Shown piece after piece: positions 35,600 to 43,686 of a DNA stretch of 64,000 bases. Source of the DNA: TH5896 sp049578985 (lineage in GTDB: Archaea; Thermoproteota; Nitrososphaeria; Nitrososphaerales; Nitrososphaeraceae). A model generated the notes under the pieces. The model was not told where the DNA came from and did not search any database. It saw nothing but the letters and a program-made list of their open reading frames with translations. Position numbers and translations under genes: made by a program. Position 1 is the first letter of the stretch. The number at the start of each line of letters is the position of its first letter. The stretch spans positions 1 through 64,000 of the forward strand of contig JBAUMZ010000114.1 of NCBI GenBank assembly GCA_049578985.1. The letters are read 5' to 3'.

Positions 35600-36161
35600 A
35601 AGATTTGAACAGCCTTAGAGTTATTAGTCTAATACGTTCTGGGTCCTGCCTGAATCTATCTAGGCAGGTTGAGGTATAGTTACAAGGGGCTTCATTCAGA
35701 ATCTCCCCTACTCCAAAGCCTATCTTAACGAAAGCCTCCACGAGCCATTTGGCCCAAATATAATATGCAGCGTCTGAAACTGGTTGAAGCAATTCATCAA
35801 TAATTTCGGTAACTATTTCAAGTGTACCCAATTTCTTAAGTTTGAGAAAGATATTTGCATATAAAGAGATCCAATTGTCATGGTAATGACGATCAACATA
35901 TTCAGGATCCGGAAGTATCATAATCACTTTATCTATTGTTTCGTTTTCGAAATCCCTAATCCTATTCTCGAAACAATCGTTTATGAGAACTACATTATCA
36001 GCATTGATGCGCCCTGTGGCTTCACCGTAAAGAGTACTATTATTCTCAATGCCCATGAAGAGCGTATTGGTGCTTTGTTCTTTTGACAGTTCACACAAAT
36101 GCCTTCCATCGCCCATTCCCAGCTCTACGACTAATTTCAAGGTGTTACTAATCGTGTGATC
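35592..36161 (-). CDS. TrmB-like class I SAM-dependent methyltransferase
   Basis: This has the class I methyltransferase core with VVELGMGDGRHLCEL as motif I, MGIENNS and VIMILPDPEYVDRHYHDNW, the last resembling the tRNA (guanine-N7-)-methyltransferase (TrmB) family. The frame is open to 36251, but the region 36162-36251 overlaps the DUF59 gene. TTG at 36161 starts the protein at a natural position just before the SAM motif, 22 nt after that gene's stop. The start is uncertain. The substrate may be tRNA or a related RNA, on family grounds only. Confidence 0.6.
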   Translation of the reverse strand, partial: DHTISNTLKLVVELGMGDGRHLCELSKEQSTNTLFMGIENNSTLYGEATGRINADNVVLINDCFENRIRDFENETIDKVIMILPDPEYVDRHYHDNWISLYANIFLKLKKLGTLEIVTEIIDELLQPVSDAAYYIWAKWLVEAFVKIGFGVGEILNEAPCNYTSTCLDRFRQDPERIRLITLRLFKSFS

Positions 36162-36183
36162 CAAATAGCAAATAGGAAATATT

Positions 36184-36789
36184 TCACTCAGGTGGTTGAA
36201 GGAGTCCAGAATCGAAGAGCTGTTCCACCAGTTGCAACACCTCCTTCTCAACCTGCTCTCTGGTCATGCTTAGTTTCTTTGAGAAATCATCAGTCAACTC
36301 GGTTACCGTTTTGTTACCCTCACAAGAATTCCAGAAATCAACAATAGCCTGATTGACCATGAACGCCTGATTACTATCGTTTAGCAAGACCATAGAACCA
36401 TCTTCCTGAGGAGTCAGTTTACCAGCCTTCGCAGGCTTATATTTTTCATAATCTATTTGAAACCGCAATTTGGGTTTTCCCATTCCCAGTCTTTGTCTGA
36501 CTACAGGATTAATCTTCTCGCTTGTCCATGGAGGATCCCAAACAATTTTGACATCTATATTTCCTATCCCTGTAATTTTTCCAAGCGAACGTTTGACGTC
36601 ACTAACAAGGGTATCATGAAGGGGACAGCCCCTAGTAGTCATAGTCATTTCTATCCCAACATCGTTTGTAGGATGAACCCTTACATTATATATAAGACCA
36701 AGGTCCACCACGTTAACCGGGATCTCAGGATCCATACACTTTCGCAGCGCGCTGAATACCTGCTCATCGGTTACCTTCTGCGAAGACAT
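36184..36789 (-). CDS. DUF59 (SufT/PaaD-like) protein with PqqD-like C-terminal domain
   Basis: Residues 1-115 are a DUF59/MIP18 domain with DPEIPVNVVDLGLIYNV and the conserved cysteine in TTRGCPLHD, used in Fe-S cluster assembly. A linker with KPAKAGKLTPQ follows. From about residue 130 there is a region like a PqqD peptide chaperone: SMVLLNDSNQAFMVNQAI, then a C-terminal helical part ending LVEQLFDSGLL. This suggests Fe-S maturation of a specific target or a peptide-modification system (inference). The TrmB-like gene follows on the same strand. Confidence 0.75.
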   Translation of the reverse strand: MSSQKVTDEQVFSALRKCMDPEIPVNVVDLGLIYNVRVHPTNDVGIEMTMTTRGCPLHDTLVSDVKRSLGKITGIGNIDVKIVWDPPWTSEKINPVVRQRLGMGKPKLRFQIDYEKYKPAKAGKLTPQEDGSMVLLNDSNQAFMVNQAIVDFWNSCEGNKTVTELTDDFSKKLSMTREQVEKEVLQLVEQLFDSGLLQPPE

Positions 36790-36847
36790 CTAGGATGTCT
36801 TACCAAATACTCGATAAATACTTTGTTCCGCGTATTTATCCTGGCGC

Positions 36848-37912
36848 CTACACCTTAATACCGCTTCGTACGATAGTCGTATTGATACTTCTCTGATAGG
36901 GTGGTTCGAGTACACCCAATTCAGTTATTATACCAGTGATAAGATTTGGAGGAGTGATGTCGAAAGCTGGATTGATGGTTTTAACGCCCTTAGGAGCAAT
37001 AAGGATGTTCTTAATTTTCGTGATCTCATCAGGCGATCGGTCCTCGATTTTTATTTCGGATATGGAGCTTTTTAGATCAAATGTCGAAATTGGAGCAGCA
37101 ACGTAGAAAGGTATCTTGTGAATATGGGCCATTATGGCAATCTGGTAAGTACCGATCTTATTATAGACGTGTCCTGTACCCAAAATTCTGTCTGCCCCCA
37201 CAATAACCTTGTCAACCATCTTGTTTGCCATCACATATCCAACTGCAGTATCAGAAATCAACCGTATATCAAAATCGTCATGCATTAGTTCAAAGGCTGT
37301 TAACCTTGAGCCTTGCATTACCGGCCGAGTTTCCGTGGCGATGACCTTCAAATTTTTTCCATCTTCTCGTGCAGCCCTGAGCACGCCCAATGCCGTTCCG
37401 TACGTTGAAGTTGCAAGTGACCCTGCGTTACAATGCGTCATGACTACGTCTCCATCATAAAACAGATCTGAACCTGCCCTCCCCATTTTTTTATTAGTCA
37501 GAATGTCGTCATCGAGCATTGCCAGCGCTTCTCGCTTAACTAATCGCCTTATTTCTTTAACATTCTTACCTCTTGAGGAGATCTGGAGAATTCTCTTAAC
37601 TGCCCAGTTGATGTTAACAGCAGTTGGTCGAGTGGATACTAATAGACTACCGGCCCTTTCCAACTCTGATTTTAAGCCCTTTTCGGTTTTCGCCTTGCTA
37701 TTAATGGTCACCAACAACAGAGCCAGAGCAGCGCATATGCCTATCGCGGGAGCTCCTCTCACTACTAGAGCCTTTATAGCTTTAGCGATCTCGCGATGAT
37801 CTGAGCACCTTAAGTAAATTAATTTATTAGGGAGTTTAGTTTGATCAATGATCTGAACTGCGTTTCGTTGCCACTGGACCGTTAATAATTCCCCTCTATA
37901 AACGGATTTCAT
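36848..37912 (-). CDS. mtnA: S-methyl-5-thioribose-1-phosphate isomerase (MtnA family)
   Basis: Isomerises an aldose-1-phosphate to a ketose in the methionine salvage pathway; archaeal relatives include ribose-1,5-bisphosphate isomerases and eIF2B-like subunits. The signature RGAPAIGICAALALLL (about 53-68), the catalytic cysteine in VMTHCNAGSLAT and the aspartate in VIVGADRILGTG favour MtnA itself. Length 354 fits. It is separated from the nucleotide-sugar dehydrogenase gene upstream by 9 nt, so the two are probably on one message. Confidence 0.9.
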   Translation of the reverse strand: MKSVYRGELLTVQWQRNAVQIIDQTKLPNKLIYLRCSDHREIAKAIKALVVRGAPAIGICAALALLLVTINSKAKTEKGLKSELERAGSLLVSTRPTAVNINWAVKRILQISSRGKNVKEIRRLVKREALAMLDDDILTNKKMGRAGSDLFYDGDVVMTHCNAGSLATSTYGTALGVLRAAREDGKNLKVIATETRPVMQGSRLTAFELMHDDFDIRLISDTAVGYVMANKMVDKVIVGADRILGTGHVYNKIGTYQIAIMAHIHKIPFYVAAPISTFDLKSSISEIKIEDRSPDEITKIKNILIAPKGVKTINPAFDITPPNLITGIITELGVLEPPYQRSINTTIVRSGIKV

Positions 37913-37921
37913 CGAATATCC

Positions 37922-39388
37922 CTATATACTCGGCTTCTGAATTTTCATCGTGGGAGTCATATTCTTGCCAACCCCCATTGATACAAGGTTAGGTCCAAAG
38001 GCATTTGAGGTGTCAATTATACCTCTACCGTCATATATAACTGCATTTCCAACTTCCTCAACACTAAGATTAGAGTATTCGGTATGATCAGCGACTATGA
38101 TAACCAGATCGGCACCTTTCAATGACGATTCTAAATTGTCGGTCAAGCTCACACCAGGGTACTTAAATTGGACAGAATCACGCACCACCAACGGGTCATG
38201 CACCTGAATATTCTTTACACCTTTCTTAAATAACTCTTCAATTACTCTGTACGTAGGAGACAGCCTAGTATCTGAAACACCTCCTCTAAATGCGAGTCCA
38301 AGAAGAGTGACTCTACAATCTTTGGGGTTCTTCATATTAGCTTGAACTCTTTGATAGGCACTCAATGCTTCGTTTACTGCGTATGAAGGCATTCCTTCGT
38401 TAACCAGACGGCCGTACTTAGTAATTGGGGATTCAATACTCTTTTTACGAGCAATATCAAGGATAAATTGAGGGTACACCGGTATACATGCACCTCCAAC
38501 ACCTATGCCTGGTCTGTGAAGATGACAATATGACTGAGAGTTAGCAGCATTTCTGGCTTCCCAAAAATCTACTCCGATTTTCTCCGAAATCATAGCCAAT
38601 TCATTGGCAAGAGCAATATTCACGTCCCTGTAGACACCTTCAATTAGTTTTTCGAATTCCGCTGTTCTTGGCGATGAAAGTTTTATGACTCCCTTTTTGA
38701 AAATTAATTGATATAGCACTGACGCAATGTTCGAGCTCTGAGGCCCAGTTCCTGCCACAATTGCTGGGTACCCACCCTCGATATCATGTACTGCTCGACC
38801 CTCGTATATCCTCTCTGGATTGTATACCACAAAAAAGTCTCTCTCGCATTTTAGTCGAGAGTTCTCTTCTATGATTGGTAAGATAAAGTCTTCCGTTGTT
38901 CCAGGAGGAACGCTTGGTGTTAATGCAATCACATCGCCATGCTTAAGTCCAATACCTATAGAAGAGACGACGTTCCCGACAGCTTGTAGATTGGCTTTCG
39001 CATTTTCTGCCATCACTGGTACACATATCATCTTAAAAAATGAATCCTTTGAGGCAGCCACAGGGTCGTCATATATCGAAAATCGATTCTCTTTGAGTCC
39101 TTTCGCAAATGCCTCATTGACGTACGGCTCAGGAATCTGGGTTTTACCTTCTTTTGCGTATTCTCGGACCTTATCAGATTTATCAATCCCAATAACGGAA
39201 GCACCGGCTCTTAACCAGGCGGCAGCCAGCGGTGCACCCACATGCCCAAGTCCATATATTGCTATTTTCAAATTACCGCTTCTTACTCTTGCGACTAGTT
39301 CTTCAAGATATTTGACTGTATGAACTGATTGAGCATTTTCAGGAGTATTGACTTCCGATTTTATACGATCCATCTTGTGACTCCCCAT
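37922..39388 (-). CDS. Nucleotide-sugar (UDP-N-acetylmannosamine/glucose type) dehydrogenase
   Basis: An NAD-dependent oxidation of a UDP-sugar to its uronate, for surface polysaccharide or protein glycans. NAD motif IYGLGHVGAPLAAAW near residue 45, the central helix with KLIEGVYRDVNIALANELAM, and the catalytic Cys in GVGGACIPVYPQF (usually GGHCIPVDP, here Ala before Cys). The C-terminal part is the UDP-binding domain. The N-terminal first 30 residues are probably unstructured; an alternative ATG is at 39373. A TATA-like TAAGTATTATAGTT near 39421-39434 is upstream. Confidence 0.85.
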   Translation of the reverse strand: MGSHKMDRIKSEVNTPENAQSVHTVKYLEELVARVRSGNLKIAIYGLGHVGAPLAAAWLRAGASVIGIDKSDKVREYAKEGKTQIPEPYVNEAFAKGLKENRFSIYDDPVAASKDSFFKMICVPVMAENAKANLQAVGNVVSSIGIGLKHGDVIALTPSVPPGTTEDFILPIIEENSRLKCERDFFVVYNPERIYEGRAVHDIEGGYPAIVAGTGPQSSNIASVLYQLIFKKGVIKLSSPRTAEFEKLIEGVYRDVNIALANELAMISEKIGVDFWEARNAANSQSYCHLHRPGIGVGGACIPVYPQFILDIARKKSIESPITKYGRLVNEGMPSYAVNEALSAYQRVQANMKNPKDCRVTLLGLAFRGGVSDTRLSPTYRVIEELFKKGVKNIQVHDPLVVRDSVQFKYPGVSLTDNLESSLKGADLVIIVADHTEYSNLSVEEVGNAVIYDGRGIIDTSNAFGPNLVSMGVGKNMTPTMKIQKPSI

Positions 39389-39854
39389 AGGGGAAAGATG
39401 TAATTAATACCTATCATTCAAACTATAATACTTAACAGCTCACAGCAGCTGAGCCTGGTCCATCATAACCATTTCACATATTTCTGCGAATCTCATGGGG
39501 GCCAATCAAACGCGCTCACTGACCTCAAATATGATATCTGCAAAAGTTATTTGGGAATAAATAATAATACAATGTAACAATCTCGCCGTGTGTAAGCTCA
39601 AGGAATAGGTCATTCCTAAGCCAATCATTAATTATAACCCTAACTAGACCGCATTAGGCTTACAATTCAAAATTCGAATAGCCATCATATTTCAGAAGAA
39701 TCTTTTTCTTGATTTTGGGTCTGTACTATTTATTTCAGAACTATCTATCTAGCTCACTTGAAAAGATACTTAGTATGATTTAAAATGAAAAAGTATTCTA
39801 AAGAATGATTTACGTTCTTGACACCTAACTTATAAGTTCATCTTAGACAATATT
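39389..39854. other. AT-rich intergenic region without a clear gene
   Basis: About 466 nt between two minus-strand genes. It holds the presumed promoter of the dehydrogenase gene at 39421-39434, a 6-bp hairpin AGGAAT (39601-39606) with ATTCCT (39612-39617), and a perfect 12-bp palindrome, AACTTATAAGTT, at 39827-39838, near the 3' end of the gene at 39855. I see no tRNA, small ORF of note or mobile element in it. Confidence 0.5.
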
Positions 39855-40280
39855 TTACTCTTGCCTGTTCATGAAGGCTTTGACATGATAACAGATTCGA
39901 TCCATTGTCTGGACAAGCTCTTCATACACACGTAACTCCTGTTGATGCTTCCATTTTCCATATACGCGAACATGATCTTCGAGAGGATCGATATAAATTT
40001 CTCCTTCCGCAAGTAATACATTTTGAAGATAACTTTCCAATTGTTGGTCCTTACTCAGTATCTCAGCAATCCTTCCCCCTTCCCAGTTGACACTGATTAC
40101 ATGCTTCTTAGAAAAATGACCGCTCGTGCTAGCCTTACATTTTGCAATCAACTCAGAGGGGTTACTAACACCACCCATCACTATGAAATGCATTTGAAAG
40201 TAGTCAAGGGCACCATATGACGGTGAAGTATTGTCCTTGTCACGCATAGTGATCTCGCCTGATTCTCGTAGTAACGACAT
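39855..40280 (-). CDS. Conserved-looking hypothetical protein near the amt/P-II locus
   Basis: A 141-residue protein with a mixed alpha/beta pattern. Motifs such as FIVMGGVSNPSELIAKCK and VRVYGKWKHQQELRVYEELV have no recognised family. No signal peptide or membrane segment. It lies in the same direction as the Amt and P-II genes, after two other unknown small proteins, and might belong to nitrogen regulation (inference from context only). Confidence 0.55.
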   Translation of the reverse strand: MSLLRESGEITMRDKDNTSPSYGALDYFQMHFIVMGGVSNPSELIAKCKASTSGHFSKKHVISVNWEGGRIAEILSKDQQLESYLQNVLLAEGEIYIDPLEDHVRVYGKWKHQQELRVYEELVQTMDRICYHVKAFMNRQE

Positions 40281-40383
40281 TTTAGCTTCGTTTTATTCTC
40301 CACTTTATAAAAACCATTACTTGTCAATCAGGTGCATTTCATCCCTAAATAAGGACTCTTAATTTGTCTCCCAAAGTTTGCAG

Positions 40384-40755
40384 TCAAGACTCCCGCATTA
40401 TGTTGTACAAGACCATAACATACCTTCTCACAAATTTAGACAATTGTGATGCGTCTTGGAATTTTTCAATGTCATTCGCTAGTGCCATCGTTAGCCTTCG
40501 TGGGAGTTTGAGCTCATCGTCAAGATAGATAAGAAATGCGTAGTAGACAGCTTTGAGGAGGGCCTGTTGATCGTCCTTTATGACATTCGGATCTGCCATC
40601 AACTTTGAGATAATAAATGAGAACTTGGCAGCTATGATAGCTTTTTCGTGTCTAACAACACTAGAATCATCAAATTTGATTATTCCCATTCTTAGAAGAT
40701 CTTCAATACTCTCAGCGACATTTTCCACTGTTTGTTCATGGTTAGATTCAGACAT
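40384..40755 (-). CDS. Small helical hypothetical protein
   Basis: A 123-residue protein, almost all helical, with acidic N-terminal SESNHEQTVENVAESIEDLL and a later basic-hydrophobic RRLTMALANDIEKF. No recognised domain. The frame is open to 40779, but ATG at 40755 avoids overlap with the upstream gene's stop at 40760. It follows the next gene by only a few bases, so both are likely on one transcript. Confidence 0.55.
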   Translation of the reverse strand: MSESNHEQTVENVAESIEDLLRMGIIKFDDSSVVRHEKAIIAAKFSFIISKLMADPNVIKDDQQALLKAVYYAFLIYLDDELKLPRRLTMALANDIEKFQDASQLSKFVRRYVMVLYNIMRES

Positions 40756-40759
40756 TGAT

Positions 40760-41146
40760 TCATACGACCGTATTAACAATTTGCAAGTACTGCTCTACTA
40801 AGACAGAATCGACTATACCTTGAACTACTGATTCCTGACCAGTCGATAGAATGATATCCAAAGCTACCGCACTATAGGGAACATCAAATCGATCTATGAT
40901 TTCCATTTCTCGGCTATCAATTATCAGATCCATTTTTGACTTCTCCCTCTTGAAGCCAAGTATCCTGCCTATTTTTCTACTTCCGGAGCCACCGGCACGT
41001 CCACCCGCAGATCCGGAGGATTCCTCTACCAACAATACAAAAACTGTGCAGTCTTCAGATTTTTTCAAATCAATAGCATTTGAAGCTACAACAAGTTTAC
41101 GAGTTGGAAGTAATAGGACTTCTTCAAGTGAACTATAATTCGTCAT
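40760..41146 (-). CDS. Hypothetical protein with Gly/Ser linker
   Basis: A 128-residue protein. Two conserved-looking parts, residues 1-40 (strands such as RKLVVASNAIDL and CTVFVLLVE) and about 58-128, are joined by a glycine/serine-rich linker, SSGSAGGRAGGSGSRK. The second part has DLIIDSREMEIIDRFDVPYS. No known family. It lies 83 nt after the P-II gene at 41230 in the same direction, which suggests a link to ammonium sensing. Confidence 0.55.
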   Translation of the reverse strand: MTNYSSLEEVLLLPTRKLVVASNAIDLKKSEDCTVFVLLVEESSGSAGGRAGGSGSRKIGRILGFKREKSKMDLIIDSREMEIIDRFDVPYSAVALDIILSTGQESVVQGIVDSVLVEQYLQIVNTVV

Positions 41147-41229
41147 GGTTGCCAGGGATCCTATCTCAAATATGTGTCAAGTAAGGCATGTGTTCCCGCC
41201 ACTCTCTTTGTTCATCATCTAGTCTCGCA

Positions 41230-41574
41230 CTATAGTGCTTCGTCACCTGATTCTTTAGAGCCAATATCGTATGCCTCAGAGACATCATAGACAAATATCT
41301 TGCCCTCTGGCACAGAGCTAGTGCCGAACCTTACAATTATATCATCTATCATCCGCTTCACCTTCTCGTTGCTGACAATGACTTCGACTTTCGTTCGTGA
41401 CCCAAATTCAGGTACGCCCCGCATTACTCCTCGTCCAACAGCAACAGGCTCTTGCTTAGTGCGGCCACGGCCTTTGATATCATAGAAGGTTAGTCCTCCT
41501 ATCTCGTGCTCGTGCATCAGTTCGTTCAAATCGCGCAGGTACTCGTGTGGAACTATCAAATCAATTCGTTTCAA
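41230..41574 (-). CDS. glnK: Nitrogen regulatory protein P-II (divergent)
   Basis: This is a trimeric sensor of ATP/ADP and 2-oxoglutarate that regulates ammonium transport and assimilation. It has the P-II fold order, with MKRIDLIVPHEYLRDLNELM, IGGLTFYDIKGRGRTK, a T-loop at about 37-58, and the B-loop and C-terminal SVPEGKIFVYDVSEAYDI. There is no tyrosine at T-loop position 51 (Met), so control by uridylylation is not expected. At 114 residues it is of normal length. It lies between the second P-II gene and three unknown genes. Confidence 0.88.
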   Translation of the reverse strand: MKRIDLIVPHEYLRDLNELMHEHEIGGLTFYDIKGRGRTKQEPVAVGRGVMRGVPEFGSRTKVEVIVSNEKVKRMIDDIIVRFGTSSVPEGKIFVYDVSEAYDIGSKESGDEAL

Positions 41575-41637
41575 ATTCGCTTTGGAATATGCTCACTTCT
41601 TATATAATATTTCTTGAAATAAAGAGGGCTGCCAATT

Positions 41638-41988
41638 CTAGGTTAGGGTTCCGTCTCCTTCTTCAAGTGTGGCGATATTAATGGCTTGCTCGATACTAGA
41701 AAGAAATATAATCCCATCTCCTTGTTCTCCACTCTCTCCGCTTCGCGCGTGTTTTACAATGGTCCTAATTACCAATTCGACTCGTTCGTCGGGAACCGCG
41801 ATTTCAAATTTCATTTTAGGGACAAGATCGTACGAGACAGGCTGTCCACGCCACTGCAAATGAAGTTGTCTTCGCCTGCTCCAACCCGAGACCGAAGATA
41901 CGGTCATACCCCCAATTCCGATGTTGCGCAATTGCTCCTTAACCACGGACATCCTTTCAGCTCTTACGATAGCCTGAAGCATTTTCAA
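41638..41988 (-). CDS. glnK: Nitrogen regulatory protein P-II (second copy)
   Basis: A second P-II family protein encoded between the first copy and amt. It begins MKMLQAIVRAERMSVVKEQL. It keeps the T-loop position pattern GWSRRRQLHLQWRGQP followed by SYDLVPKMKFEIAVPDERVE. Residue 46 is Trp and residue 51 is Val in place of the Tyr residues of enteric GlnK, so uridylylation is unlikely. The B-loop SGESGEQGDGIIFLSS carries extra glycines. It is a likely partner of the adjacent Amt. Start is ATG at 41988. Confidence 0.9.
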   Translation of the reverse strand: MKMLQAIVRAERMSVVKEQLRNIGIGGMTVSSVSGWSRRRQLHLQWRGQPVSYDLVPKMKFEIAVPDERVELVIRTIVKHARSGESGEQGDGIIFLSSIEQAINIATLEEGDGTLT

Positions 41989-42057
41989 GGAAGGTATTCG
42001 TCAATATGTAATTATTGGTTATATATATACCGTCTCGTACCAAACATTTCCTCATAC

Positions 42058-43284
42058 TTACTCGACATATGCTCGTTCGGCGTGTTGAGCAATATCTAAA
42101 CCTATATCTTCTTCTACCTCAGTGACACGGAGACCAATTGTCTTGTCTATCACCTTCAGAATAACGATGGTGCCCATAAAAGCAAGAGCTGCGGCAACTG
42201 CTACCCCGAGGGCTTGGATCGCCAACTGAATTGCATTCCCATACAGCAATCCGTCAGGACCACCCGGATTTACAAGTGTAGTTGCAACGAGCCCGATAGC
42301 GATTGACCCGATTATTCCAGTTATACCGTGTACCGAACTCACGTCGAGTGCGTCATCAATTTTCAATCTTTCCTTGATAAGTAGGATGCCAAAATAAGAA
42401 GCGAACCCCAACACTATTCCTAAAAAGAAAGAGCTCTGTGCAGTTATGAAACCTGCAGCTGGAGTCACGCCCGCGAGGCCGCAGATAGCGCCGTTGATCG
42501 CTGCCGTTGTAGATGGTTTCTTTGATCTTTTCCAAGATAGCAGAATCCAGACTGCTGCGGAAGTCACTGCTCCAATTTGAGTCACAAGGAATGCATTCGC
42601 CGCCAAGGAACCTGATGCTAGTGCACTGCCAGCATTAAATCCAAACCAACCTATCCAAAGCAAGGATGCACCCAGAATTGCGAGCGGAATATTATGCGGA
42701 ATCATAATATCTGGACCAAAATCCTTTCGCCGCCCTAACACAAGTGCTGCAGCAATAGAAGCTAAACCTGCTGCTGTATGAATTACTATCCCTCCTGCAA
42801 AGTCATATACTCCTAGATTAGCGAGCCAGCCTCCTCCCCAGACCCAATGTGCGAGAGGGAAATAAACTACAAAGCTCCATGCTACGATAAAAATTACAAA
42901 ACTACTGAATTTTACACGTTCTGCAAATGCGCCAGTTATCAGAAGCGGAGTTATAACTGCAAACATCATTTGGAATGTCGCAAATGTTACGCCTGGAATA
43001 GACGGCGCATAATCCAAAGAACTGTCAGAAGGTACTTCATTAAAGAAAGCCCATTGCAATCCACCAATTATCCCACCTATTGATGGGGAGAATACTAATG
43101 TGAATCCTATCAGGAACCACAAGACAGAAAGAATTGCTAGACCCGAAAAAGTTTGCATAATCACGGATAAAGAATTTTTGCCTCTGATTAGTCCCGCTTC
43201 AAAGAAACCCAGTGCGGGTGTCATAAGCAGAACCAAGCCCGTAGCAACCATCATCCAAGCAGTATCACCAGTATCTATCGGCAC
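42058..43284 (-). CDS. amt: Ammonium transporter Amt
   Basis: This is a trimeric membrane channel for ammonium/ammonia, essential substrate uptake in an ammonia oxidiser. Eleven or so hydrophobic helices are visible. The channel histidines lie in AHWVWGGGWL and in SSVHGITGIIGSIAIG, and the conserved ALGFFEAGLIRGKN and FNAGSALASG are present. The frame is open to a TTG at 43347. GTG at 43284 is preferred because a TATA element at 43305-43315 is 26 nt upstream, and the longer frame would run into a palindrome. Length 408. Confidence 0.94.
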   Translation of the reverse strand: MPIDTGDTAWMMVATGLVLLMTPALGFFEAGLIRGKNSLSVIMQTFSGLAILSVLWFLIGFTLVFSPSIGGIIGGLQWAFFNEVPSDSSLDYAPSIPGVTFATFQMMFAVITPLLITGAFAERVKFSSFVIFIVAWSFVVYFPLAHWVWGGGWLANLGVYDFAGGIVIHTAAGLASIAAALVLGRRKDFGPDIMIPHNIPLAILGASLLWIGWFGFNAGSALASGSLAANAFLVTQIGAVTSAAVWILLSWKRSKKPSTTAAINGAICGLAGVTPAAGFITAQSSFFLGIVLGFASYFGILLIKERLKIDDALDVSSVHGITGIIGSIAIGLVATTLVNPGGPDGLLYGNAIQLAIQALGVAVAAALAFMGTIVILKVIDKTIGLRVTEVEEDIGLDIAQHAERAYVE

Positions 43285-43304
43285 TTCCAAGATACATTCT
43301 CGCC

Positions 43305-43315
43305 AAGTATAAAAA
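43305..43315 (-). promoter_or_regulatory. TATA box of amt
   Basis: Reads TTTTTATACTT on the minus strand. Its centre at about 43310 is 26 nt from the GTG at 43284, so the transcript would be leaderless. It supports the shorter Amt N-terminus. Confidence 0.5.
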
Positions 43316-43341
43316 TTTTTACAAGCAGGTACTGTAGCCAG

Positions 43342-43368
43342 ACTCAAGTTGGTGTAACCAACCTGAGT
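43342..43368. promoter_or_regulatory. 27-bp interrupted palindrome upstream of amt
   Basis: Arms ACTCA (43342-43346) and TGAGT (43364-43368) plus GTTGGT (43348-43353) and ACCAAC (43357-43362), with a single mismatch (A/C) and a GTA centre. It lies about 30 bp upstream of the amt TATA box, the position for an activator or repressor. It could be an operator for nitrogen control. It does not match the known NrpR site of methanogens (GGAA-N6-TTCC). Confidence 0.55.
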
Positions 43369-43392
43369 TAGATAGAATGTAGTAACAATTGT

Positions 43393-43410
43393 ATCCTCTT
43401 TAGAAAGAGG
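43393..43410. promoter_or_regulatory. 8-bp inverted repeat upstream of amt
   Basis: TCCTCTTT (43393-43400) and AAAGAGGA (43403-43410) pair perfectly around AG. It is the second palindrome in the amt upstream region and lies about 25 bp beyond the first. It may be a regulator-binding site or the end of a transcript. Confidence 0.45.
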
Positions 43411-43527
43411 AGTAATGTAGCTTAGACATCAGACAATGAAATCTATCAACCCTTACTGACCCCTAGTAGTTTGAATATCAACAATACTTCAACCCAATTC
43501 ACATTCAGATTATATAAATTGCGCTCG

Positions 43528-43649
43528 CTGATATCAAATGTGCATTCAAACATCGATCGGATCTGTTTAACACTTTATTCAAAGGCAACTAATAACCTCG
43601 TCAATACTGATATCAAAGCTGATATCAAACCCAGCACACAATATTTAAA
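43528..43649 (+). promoter_or_regulatory. Three TGATATCA repeats and the TATA box of the redoxin gene
   Basis: CTGATATCAAA occurs at 43528-43538, 43607-43617 and 43619-43629. The last two are head-to-tail with a 12-bp period. Each contains the 8-bp palindrome TGATATCA. The third ends 11 bp before an ATATTTAAA TATA box at 43641-43649, which predicts transcription start near 43671 for the gene at 43687. This arrangement suggests cooperative binding of a regulator. Confidence 0.55.
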
Positions 43650-43686
43650 CAAACATTTTATAGAGACATGGAGCTATATACCTAGA

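Noticed and set aside
43285..43347. Longer N-terminus of Amt from TTG 43347
   Set aside because: It would cover the TATA box and part of an operator-like palindrome and adds a segment with no similarity to Amt.
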